Source: Nonomuraea antri (lineage in GTDB: Bacteria; Actinomycetota; Actinomycetes; Streptosporangiales; Streptosporangiaceae). From it: a stretch of 52,970 nt of DNA. A program made the position numbers and the translations under genes. Positions 44,801-52,304 of this stretch are shown piece by piece. The DNA is taken from contig NZ_JABCPZ010000051.1 of the NCBI RefSeq assembly GCF_013283785.1, positions 1 to 52,970 of the forward strand, in the 5' to 3' direction. How positions within the stretch are numbered: position 1 is the stretch's first letter; each line of letters opens with the position of its first letter. The notes below the pieces were generated by a model. The model had not been told where the DNA came from. It made no database searches and was given only the letters and a program-made list of their open reading frames with translations.

Positions 44801-44960
44801 GTGGAGCTACTGCGAGTTAAAGAACCCAACCACGTTCCGCTCCGACCTGGAGGCCGCGGTTCAGGCCCTGTACGGCGGGACGGGAACGAGCGCCCAGCTC
44901 GGTCCAGAGTGGGACGCCGAAGAAGAGCCTTGGTTGATCAGCGCGGGAGAGGGAGCGTAA
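41859..44960 (+). CDS. Type III-like restriction subunit (Res; DEAD/DEAH helicase with C-terminal nuclease-like domain)
   Basis: 1033 residues from GTG 41859. The SF2 helicase core has Walker [16 protein letters not shown] (about 160), DEAH-type motif II [10 protein letters not shown] (about 302), motif III [9 protein letters not shown] (about 363) and motifs V-VI [20 protein letters not shown], then [12 protein letters not shown] (610-650). The C-terminus has a PD-(D/E)XK-like order: YLPDFLVRL, then [19 protein letters not shown], then [14 protein letters not shown]. The usual ExK is EVS here. This layout matches the BPTD_3080-type restriction endonucleases. It would translocate on and cut unmethylated DNA together with the following methyltransferase, which starts 2 bases after its stop. 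Confidence 0.9.
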   Translation: [1033 protein letters not shown]

Positions 44961-44962
44961 GG

Positions 44963-47641
44963 ATGTTGCCGAAGAATGCAGCGGCCACCCCGGTCAGGTC
45001 GCTCAAGCACGAGGACAAGCGGGTCAACATCCCCACCGCCGACTCGCGCGACCTGCTGGACGAGGAGGCGGCCGAGCCGTCGCGGCTGCTCTATCCGCGT
45101 AATGTCGACCTCGACCCGCAGCTCGTCTGGAAGGGCAAGGACGAGCAGGACCCACGGGAACTGGTCGTCGACGCGCCGCCGATCTACATCCAGGAGAAGA
45201 TAGACCCGCGCGTCTTGATCGAAAACCTCCGCCGTACGGCCGAGCGGGTCGAAGAGGAGCCGGAACTCACACTTTTCGACGACTTCGATGGCCTCGATGG
45301 CACGGACCTGATCGAGTTTTACAAGCACGGGGCCAACTGGTCGAACCGGATGATCCTCGGCGACTCATTGCAGGTCATGGGGTCACTTGCCGAAAAGGAG
45401 AATCTTCGAGGGAAAGTCCAGATGGTCTACCTTGACCCGCCCTACGGGATCAAGTTCGGCTCCAACTTTCAGGCTTCTACCGGCAAGCGGGATGTCAAGG
45501 ACGGCAAGGTCGAGGACCTCACTCGTGAGGTTGAGCAGATCAAGGCTTTCCGCGACACGTGGAAGCACGGGATCAGCTCGTATCTCGCCTATCTTCGAGA
45601 CCGCTTGGTTATTGCCCGTGATCTCTTGGCCGAATCTGGCAGCATCTTCGTTCAGATTGGAGACGCCAATCTTCACCTTGTTCGTTCGCTGCTCGACGAG
45701 ATCTTCGATGTCGAGAATTTCTGTGCGCAGATCTCGTTCCGCACGACTACCGGAGCAACGGGAAACCTCTTGCCTGGCACCGTGGACTACATTCTCTGGT
45801 ACGCCAAGGATGCTGAGCAAGTGAAGTATCGCCAGCTCTTTCGTCTGAAGGAGGTGGGCGGCCAGGGGGCGGGGGCATACTCGATGGTCGAAGAAAGTGG
45901 CGGCCTGCGACGCCGAATGACCAAGGAAGAGCGGCTTGATCCTTCTCTACTCCCGGAGGGGTCTCGCATATTCCGGCTCGATAATCTCACTAGTCAAAGC
46001 GCCGGCAGGGAGAAAGGTGAGGGGGCGGCATCGTGGTTTCCGGTAGAGTATGGAGGGCGGACCTTCCGCCCAACAATGCAGTCCCGTTGGAAAACGAATG
46101 AGCACGGCATGGCCCGGCTATTGGCCGCTAGCCGCCTCGGCATTGCCGGAAATACCTTATCCTATGTTCGCTTTATAGATGATTTCCCTGCGTTTCCGAT
46201 CAATAATTTTTGGGACGACACGAGCGTTGCAGGTTTCGGCGACCCAAAAATGTATGTCGTCCAGACGAATGCTAAAGTAATTGAGCGCTGCCTGCTAATG
46301 ACGACTGATCCGGGGGATCTGATTCTTGATCCTACCTGTGGTTCTGGCACCAGCGCGTACGTCGCTGAAGAGTGGGGGCGGCGCTGGATCACAATTGACA
46401 CATCGCGCGTATCGCTTGCCCTCTCTCGGCAAAGAATCATGGGTGCGAAGTACCCCTTCTATCTACTCGCTGATTCCGAGGAGGGGCAGCGTCAAGAGTC
46501 GAAGATTACTGGGCAACCCTCCTTCGCTACCACGTATGGGGGCGATGTACGCAAGGCGTTCGTCTATCAGCGAGTTCCACACATCATGCTCAGCTCGATC
46601 GCAAAGAACCCTGATATCAGGGAAGGAATGACTCGCAAGCAGGTCGACGAAGCAATTGCTCGACATTCAGAGCAAGAGTTGCTCTATGACAAGCCGTATG
46701 TGGACAACGGAAAAGTCCGAGTGGCTGGTCCGTTTACGGTAGAGAGTTTGGCGCCGCACAAGACAATCCCGGCTGCCGTACAGACCGGAACCGAGCAGGC
46801 TGCAGAGGGAGAAGACTCCTCCAGCTTCGAGCAGTCGATCCTTGACAACCTGGCAAAGGCCGGGGTGCAGAACGGCCGGAAGAAAGAGCGGCTGGAATTC
46901 GAGTCGCTTGCACCATACGCAGGGGAGTTGATCCATGCGGAAGGGGTCCGGAAGAACGGTGAGAAGGGTACGCCGCAGCGGATCGGGGTGAGTATCGGTC
47001 CGCAATACGGCACCGTGGATCCGAACTGGATCCGGCGGGCTGCTCGTGAGGCGATCATGGGGATGGGCTTCGACCTACTCATCATCTGTGCGTTCGCGTT
47101 CGACCCGCAGGCGGTGAAGACCACCGAGGAGTTCAAGCCGAACGCGGAGGATTTCGCCTCTGTGCAGGAGGAGCGCAAGTTCGGCCGGCTCCCGATCCTG
47201 CTGGTCCGGATGAACTCCGACCTGGTGATGGCCGACGTCCTGAAGAAAACCGGGAGCGGCAACCTGTTCATGGTCTTTGGCGAGCCGGATATCGACATCC
47301 AGCGGACGGCCGAGGGCATCGTCGTGGAGATCCGAGGAATCGACGTCTACGACCCGACCCAGGGCACGATCCGCTCAAACGGCACGAACGAAATTGCCCT
47401 CTGGATGATTGACGCTGACTATGACGGCGAGTCCTTCTTTGTCCGGCACTGCTACTTCACTGGTGGTCACGACCCGTACAAACGGCTCAAGCAGGCACTC
47501 AAGGCGGATATCAACGAGGACGCCTGGGCGACTCTCTACGCTACCTGTTCGCAACCGTTCCGGGCTCCGACTAGCGGAAAGATCGCGGTTAAGGTGATCA
47601 ATCACTATGGCGACGAGGTTCTCCAGGTTTACGACCTGTGA
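44963..47641 (+). CDS. Site-specific DNA methyltransferase (Mod), beta-class N6-adenine type
   Basis: 892 residues. ATG 44963 follows GGGAGCGTAAGG; the frame is open upstream inside Res but that part is shadow. The catalytic motif IV is VYLDPPYGIKFGSNF (about 157) and the SAM-binding motif I follows later as LILDPTCGSGTSAYVAEEWG (about 455). This order (DPPY first) is the beta class seen in type III Mod proteins, which methylate adenine N6. The region between (about 290-440) should hold target recognition and has clearly lower GC and different codon use (45860-46700), a sign of exchange. A long C-terminal part (about 560-890) is unlike short Mods and may contact Res. Gap of 61 bp to the next gene. 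Confidence 0.92.
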   Translation: MLPKNAAATPVRSLKHEDKRVNIPTADSRDLLDEEAAEPSRLLYPRNVDLDPQLVWKGKDEQDPRELVVDAPPIYIQEKIDPRVLIENLRRTAERVEEEPELTLFDDFDGLDGTDLIEFYKHGANWSNRMILGDSLQVMGSLAEKENLRGKVQMVYLDPPYGIKFGSNFQASTGKRDVKDGKVEDLTREVEQIKAFRDTWKHGISSYLAYLRDRLVIARDLLAESGSIFVQIGDANLHLVRSLLDEIFDVENFCAQISFRTTTGATGNLLPGTVDYILWYAKDAEQVKYRQLFRLKEVGGQGAGAYSMVEESGGLRRRMTKEERLDPSLLPEGSRIFRLDNLTSQSAGREKGEGAASWFPVEYGGRTFRPTMQSRWKTNEHGMARLLAASRLGIAGNTLSYVRFIDDFPAFPINNFWDDTSVAGFGDPKMYVVQTNAKVIERCLLMTTDPGDLILDPTCGSGTSAYVAEEWGRRWITIDTSRVSLALSRQRIMGAKYPFYLLADSEEGQRQESKITGQPSFATTYGGDVRKAFVYQRVPHIMLSSIAKNPDIREGMTRKQVDEAIARHSEQELLYDKPYVDNGKVRVAGPFTVESLAPHKTIPAAVQTGTEQAAEGEDSSSFEQSILDNLAKAGVQNGRKKERLEFESLAPYAGELIHAEGVRKNGEKGTPQRIGVSIGPQYGTVDPNWIRRAAREAIMGMGFDLLIICAFAFDPQAVKTTEEFKPNAEDFASVQEERKFGRLPILLVRMNSDLVMADVLKKTGSGNLFMVFGEPDIDIQRTAEGIVVEIRGIDVYDPTQGTIRSNGTNEIALWMIDADYDGESFFVRHCYFTGGHDPYKRLKQALKADINEDAWATLYATCSQPFRAPTSGKIAVKVINHYGDEVLQVYDL

Positions 47642-47702
47642 AGGGGCTGGCTCTCGCAAATTGCACACCCGGCAACAGGTAGGTTGACTGAGTGAGTAAG
47701 AG

Positions 47703-50144
47703 ATGAGCAGGGAAAAGAAGCGGCGGGCACGGAGCGCGAAGAAACAACGAGCGCGTTCGCAAGGGGCGCGTGCAGGCCGGAGCGACGCATCCTCTAGTGA
47801 AATTACAATCGCGGAGGTCTATGAGCGGATGGCTCGGTACGTGCGCTCGACCACTAGTTACGAGGAAGCTGCGGCGGCGGCGCGGGCGGATCTGCAATCG
47901 GCGGTCGAGGAAGTTTCTCGGCTGGCATGCGGCCTCGACTTGATCAAAGTCGTTTCGAGTGTTCGCGTCGCCATGATCATGAACCGGGTTACGACCGGAG
48001 TGGATGTGTCGGCTGCCGTTCTAGAACTGATCACACTGGTCCTGGCATGTCGCGATTCCGCCACCTCGAAACCGGCTGCTGAACCAGACGAGTCCGCGTT
48101 CATGCCCCCGCATCTAGAGGCGGCGTCTCGGGAGGCTTTGGCTACGGGCAGCATGATGGCGATGTTCGACTCGCCTCCATCAGATGCGGAAAGCGCGATC
48201 CTCTTCTATTCGGTTCAACGTGAAATAACCCTCCGCAACGCGGTTTATCCTCACATGTTGCTTGATACCCTTCACGGTCTATTCGCGGACCCGGCTGTGA
48301 ATAATGAATGCCGAACCGTTTTGGGCTTCACGGGCTTGGAAGCCGTAAACGTGATAGAAGCGGTCCGGTCGCTGTCGATCTCGGAGTTGGGGAAGCGGTT
48401 CGCGGGCTTGGAGTCTGCTCGGGATGAAAGTCTCCCTTATATCCTGTCGTGGATGAGCGATCGCCAAGGCGAGGCGCAGCCATCAACGGAGGAGCATCGC
48501 ATTGCGGCGCAGAAAGTGTTCGACGCGGTTCAGGGCCTCACCACGAACATCGACCATGCAACGGTCATCGACCCTGAAGCTATAGCCCAGCGCACCGGGT
48601 ATGAGCGCTCCACCGTCGAGACGATTCTTGAGGCCTTCAGCTTGCCTAGCTTGACCGAAGTAGATGAGATTCTAGGCCGCTTCTTTCAAGGGGATAACCC
48701 CTTACGTGTAGCGCCCATTGTAACCGGCGCACAGGGGCGACGGATGCTTGTCCATGACGGTCTTGCGCTGCCAGCGGTTCGGGAGGTAATTGAGACTAGA
48801 CTCGCAGCGGCAAACCGCTGGGACGCCTACAAGCGTAACCGTGGCGAGTGGGTCGAGAAGACCGCCATCGATTTGCTTGCTGGTGTGCTTCCGGGTGCTC
48901 AAGTCTTCCGCGGTTTCAATTATTTTGTCCCCGACCCGAAAGCGGCCATACTCCAGACCGAACCTGAAAAGTTCACCAAGCGCGTCGAAGGCGACGGCCT
49001 CATGCTGATTGACGACGTTGCCTTGCTCATCGAGGTGAAGGCCGTCGCGTTGACCGCCGAAGCGCGCGGTGGCGTCGCCCGGCGACTGCGGGGAAAGCTG
49101 CGCGACATCGTCACCGATGCAGCGAACCAAGCCGAGCGGCTGCGTGAACGCATCATTACCGACAAGCGGATACGGCTGGATGACGATCAGTGGATTGATG
49201 TCAGCGGCGTCCGGGAGATACACACGATCGCGGTCGGACTCGAAGATCTCTCTGGCGTGACCACCGCGACAACGATGCTGCTCGCCGCCGGTATCCTCAA
49301 GCCAGACCATATCCCCTGGACAGTGTCGGTGCACGATCTTCGCATCGTATGCGAGTTGCTGGACCATCCCAGCGAACTGCTGCTCTATCTGCGCCGCCGC
49401 ACCGAGCCGGAGGCGACGTGGAAATATCGCGCGGTTGATGAGCTCGACCTCTTTTTGCTTTTCCTCCATCGCGGCCTCTACGTCGAACGGGACCCGCGAA
49501 GAACAGCGGAGGAGCTGCCGTGGGCGGAGCCGCCGTCAACTGCTACCCTTCGCCGCTTTGCGGCACAAGGCCCCGAGTTTGTCACCAGCCACACCGAACC
49601 ACTCGACGCCTGGTACGACTCACAACTTGACTCATCTGCGTCACCGGCAGACAAGCCACGACTCAACGCGGATCAAAAGCTTCTCGAACTTGTTGAGCAA
49701 ATCACGGGAACCGAAGCCCCGGGCTGGCTATCGACCGCAACGTCCTTGTTAGAAGGCGACGGAAAGGTTCAGCGGAGATTCGGCCGTTATGCCACCGACC
49801 TCGCAAAGCTTGTACGTCGCGACCGAAAGCACCACTCAGTTACCCATCTGATGGGCGAAACCTCAGGCAATCACGTTCTACTCGTCTGGGCATGCCACGG
49901 ACCAGACGAAGACGTCGACACCGTCGTGTCTTATCTAATGGACTACCTCCACGCCAAGAAGTATCAGACCGGCGCCTACCGTGCAGCGTGTATGCTTTTC
50001 GACGCAAGCGGCAAGCATCTCCTACGACTCCTGTACGACAATCGGCCGCCGCAACCGGATCCAGTGTTGGAGAAGGCCGCGGCCCGCCTCGTGCCACTCG
50101 AAAGAATGGCGCGGACCATGCCCAGACCGATGCGTCCACATTAA
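47703..50144 (+). CDS. Large protein with PD-(D/E)XK nuclease-like core, third gene of the module
   Basis: 813 residues; I cannot name the family. The N-terminus is strongly basic (MSREKKRRARSAKKQRARSQ), then a helical part (60-370). In the middle lies a nuclease-like core: RGEWVEKTAIDLLAGVLPGA (about 378-398, with Glu), EGDGLMLIDDVALLIEVKAV (about 428-448, Asp then ExK). That order, Glu, Asp, Glu-x-Lys on adjacent strands, is the PD-(D/E)XK arrangement of NERD-like and restriction nucleases. The C-terminal 350 residues are mixed alpha/beta, with NHVLLVWACHGPDEDVDTVV near 722 and no helicase or membrane motif. Same direction as Res and Mod, with only a weak AAGAG ribosome site. A third defence component, or a separate toxin-like effector, are both possible. 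Confidence 0.8.
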   Translation: MSREKKRRARSAKKQRARSQGARAGRSDASSSEITIAEVYERMARYVRSTTSYEEAAAAARADLQSAVEEVSRLACGLDLIKVVSSVRVAMIMNRVTTGVDVSAAVLELITLVLACRDSATSKPAAEPDESAFMPPHLEAASREALATGSMMAMFDSPPSDAESAILFYSVQREITLRNAVYPHMLLDTLHGLFADPAVNNECRTVLGFTGLEAVNVIEAVRSLSISELGKRFAGLESARDESLPYILSWMSDRQGEAQPSTEEHRIAAQKVFDAVQGLTTNIDHATVIDPEAIAQRTGYERSTVETILEAFSLPSLTEVDEILGRFFQGDNPLRVAPIVTGAQGRRMLVHDGLALPAVREVIETRLAAANRWDAYKRNRGEWVEKTAIDLLAGVLPGAQVFRGFNYFVPDPKAAILQTEPEKFTKRVEGDGLMLIDDVALLIEVKAVALTAEARGGVARRLRGKLRDIVTDAANQAERLRERIITDKRIRLDDDQWIDVSGVREIHTIAVGLEDLSGVTTATTMLLAAGILKPDHIPWTVSVHDLRIVCELLDHPSELLLYLRRRTEPEATWKYRAVDELDLFLLFLHRGLYVERDPRRTAEELPWAEPPSTATLRRFAAQGPEFVTSHTEPLDAWYDSQLDSSASPADKPRLNADQKLLELVEQITGTEAPGWLSTATSLLEGDGKVQRRFGRYATDLAKLVRRDRKHHSVTHLMGETSGNHVLLVWACHGPDEDVDTVVSYLMDYLHAKKYQTGAYRAACMLFDASGKHLLRLLYDNRPPQPDPVLEKAAARLVPLERMARTMPRPMRPH

Positions 50145-50379
50145 GCCGCATCATCAACCCGAAGAGGGTCGCCGACGCATGACGATACGGAAGACGTCAG
50201 CGGAGCCAGGTGCCGGGGGTGCACGCCTGCGTGAGTCCGGGAACCTGATCGCGAGTTTACGTTGAATCGGTCGAGCTGCCCGGGTGCTGTTCAGGATTGA
50301 CAAGCGGGCCTCTTGGCGCGCCGCCGAAAGTGGGGCTGGACTTTGGCATGGTCCAGCCCCCGCGATCAGATGCTGCTTA

Positions 50380-51000
50380 TCAACCCCGTAGAGCTTCGCT
50401 GATGCGGCGCATGGCGACTTCGTCTTGGCCGACGAGACACTTGGCATAGGTGCTCAGAAGGACCTTGACGCTGTTGCCGGCCCACTCGGCGACTTGCTTC
50501 GCGGGTACACCTGCGTTGAGCCACGTGGATAGGCAGGCATGTCGTAGATCGTAAGGGCGTTTGGCGAGTGGTGATGAGTACTCTGCTGAGCTGAAGGTGG
50601 TTCTTCGCGCGGCGTCCCAGGTGCGGCGAATAGTGGTCGTGGAAAGTTCGCGGCCCCCGATGCCATGGAACACGATGCCGTTCGTCCTGACGCCGGAGGT
50701 TTCTAGGTGTGTGCGCAGGATCGTGACCAGCTCAGGAGTACAGGGAACTGGCCGGGATTCTCCCTCTGCGCGGTGCTTGAGTCCTCGGTCATCTCGACTG
50801 TTTCCTGAGTCGGTCCATTCTTTGCCTGCATGGGGTGCTGCGCGCGTGAGATGTATCTCTCCCCACATCCCTTCGTCGGTCGGCAAGGTGAGATTGGTCT
50901 CATGCAGCTTGACGGCTTCCTCGGGGCGTAGGCCGGCGAAGTAGAGAACTGCGAAGAAGGGCATCAGCGGCCGGCGGGACCGCTGTATGCGCGCGGCGTG
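50380..51000 (-). pseudogene. int: Island tyrosine integrase, 5'-truncated
   Basis: The catalytic domain is complete: FFAVLYFAGLRPEEAVKLHE (Arg I), RPVPCTPELVTILRTHLE, KRPYDLRHACLSTWLNAGVP (box II) and VAEWAGNSVKVLLSTYAKC (box III with Trp in place of the second His, and Tyr). The frame stays open to 51228, but codons before about 51000 are not integrase-like. Where the core- and arm-binding domains should be, the opposite strand encodes another protein fragment. So the N-terminal 150-200 residues were replaced. Location next to attR and orientation fit an island integrase. The stop is at 50380. Alone it should not recombine. Confidence 0.82.
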
Positions 51001-51345
51001 AACGGCACGCACAGGCTGCATGCCGCACGGCTGCTCAGCATGCCCGCCATCTGGGTCGAGATCACGCAAGAAGCTCTGCCTCTCCAGATCACTTCCGATG
51101 ACCTCGATGTTTGGGAAGGTGAGGAGCCTGAGCAGTTGGTGGCATGCTGGCGGGGATTGCTGGCTCGCGGGTTGGCTCATGGCACGGTAGAGGACGATTC
51201 CTTTTCTGTGCGCTTGAGCATCTTTCATCTAGATGACGTGGTGGCACCCTGGCTGCTGCTCCAACCGGAAAAGGCGATCGCGTGGGCTGCGATCTACGAG
51301 CGGACTTACCCCGGAGCTTTGGAAACCTGCGGCATCCCACCCTAG
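50990..51345 (+). pseudogene. Fragment with ParB-like GTHRLHAAR motif
   Basis: The frame VNGTHRLHAARLLSMPAIWV, then ALPLQITSDDLDVWEGEEPE, LVACWRGLLARGLAHGTVED and PWLLLQPEKAIAWAAIYERT ends at TAG 51345. The first stretch resembles the GxHRxxAA motif of ParB/sulfiredoxin-like domains; the rest I do not recognise. No start is present, because the integrase begins on the other strand where the N-terminus should be. It is the C-terminal part of a gene cut by the same rearrangement that truncated the integrase. Confidence 0.5.
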
Positions 51346-51512
51346 AGTAGTCAGGAGTGGTTCGACTGGCTGGCGACCAGGCAGAGTTAATGCCCGCCTC
51401 TCCGCGGCGGGCCTTGGACGTGCCCAATGCTGTCCCAAGGGTGAGGGCGAACTGACAGTCCAGGCGGCGGAACTGCAGGTCAGAGCGTCGTACAGGTCGT
51501 GGTGCGTCTTCC

Positions 51513-51557
51513 TCTTGTAAACAGAAGGTCAGGGGTTCGATTCCCCTCGTCGGCTCT
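51513..51557 (+). repeat. Right attachment repeat (attR), 45 bp
   Basis: Second copy of the tRNA-Thr 3' half, without the 5' half, so it is not a second tRNA gene. It is followed within 5 bases by a strong terminator hairpin, as expected for the displaced original 3' end of the tRNA. Confidence 0.95.
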
Positions 51558-51561
51558 GCGT

Positions 51562-51604
51562 GAAGAGGCCCCTGAACTGGAGTTTCCGGTTCAGGGGCCT
51601 CTTC
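51562..51604 (+). terminator. Strong hairpin, original tRNA-Thr terminator
   Basis: GAAGAGGCCCCTGAAC (51562-51577) pairs perfectly with GTTCAGGGGCCTCTTC (51589-51604), loop of 11, followed by GTTTGTC. It lies 5 bases after attR, where the tRNA terminator sat before integration. It can also end transcription from the minus-strand integrase remnant. Confidence 0.85.
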
Positions 51605-51612
51605 GTTTGTCA

Positions 51613-52234
51613 GGACAATCTTGAGATCTTGCTAACATGGGGGCCCTTGGTCGCTCGGCGAAGACGTCGGCGGCGGTGGCCGCCTGTTCGTGGATGACGT
51701 GGCGTAGACCCTGAGGGTGATCGCCGGGTCGGCGTGGCCGAGACGGGCCGCGACGACGTGGACGGGAACGCCGGCCAGGAGCAGGGTCGTGGCGTGGATG
51801 TGGCGGAGGCCGTGCAGGCGGGCGTGGGGGAGTTGGGCTCTCGGGTTCTGCTTGTTGTGGGTCTCGATGAGCTCGGGCATGAGCGAGCTGGGCGTGTCCG
51901 GGAAGAGCGGATCTCCCCAGCCGGTGGTGAAGACGTACGCGCCTCCGCCCTTCCAGGACTCGCCGAGCCTTAGGCGTTCCTCGTCCTGGCGGGCGCGGTG
52001 GGCCTTGAGGACTCTGACTGTGCTGGGGTCGAGGGACACGACGCGGGACCGCCCGCTCTTGGTGGTGCCCTCGACGCGTTGGCGGGCGATCACCGCTGCG
52101 GGGCCGGTTTTGTGGATCTGCGGTTTGTCCAGGTCCACGTCCGTCCAGCGAAGGTTGAGCAGTTCGCCTCGGGGACAACGGTTGCGTGAAAGTAGGACTA
52201 CTGTGGTTGAACTCGTGATGTCGCCGGGTGGCAT
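51613..52234 (-). pseudogene. Second tyrosine integrase remnant, truncated and frameshifted
   Basis: A catalytic domain reads RGELLNLRWTDVDLDKPQ (Arg I), TTKSGRSRVVSLDP (Lys), ARLHGLRHIHATTLLLAGVP (box II), VAARLGHADPAITLRVYA (box III and Tyr near 51707). Directly after VYA the frame breaks; HVIHEQAATAADVFAERPRA continues in another frame, so one base is missing at about 51703. The N-terminal two thirds of the gene are absent: upstream of about 52190 the frame is not integrase-like. It ends next to the terminator beyond attR, outside the present island, so it is a relic of an earlier element at the same tRNA. Confidence 0.82.
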
Positions 52235-52304
52235 AGGTGGGTCTGATTGTCGGGCCGGTCTCGGTGAGGCGGCCGTCTATGACCAGACCGCTGGCCGCCG
52301 CTGA

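Larger units (their letters stand above)
41320..51557. mobile_element. Genomic island integrated in tRNA-Thr, carrying a restriction-type module
   Basis: About 10.2 kb bounded by a perfect 45-bp direct repeat: 41320-41364 within and just past the tRNA 3' half, and 51513-51557 as a stand-alone copy. The repeat is the expected trace of tyrosine-integrase insertion into a tRNA 3' end. Contents: three plus-strand genes (restriction helicase-nuclease, methyltransferase, nuclease-like protein), a minus-strand integrase near the right end, and a gene fragment. No replication, transfer or excisionase gene is visible. GC is visibly lower in parts (methyltransferase middle, 41.7 kb). The integrase is truncated, so the island is probably fixed. 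Confidence 0.88.

Noticed and set aside
51513..51557. A second tRNA-Thr gene
   Set aside because: Only the 3' half is present; there is no acceptor 5' strand or D arm upstream.
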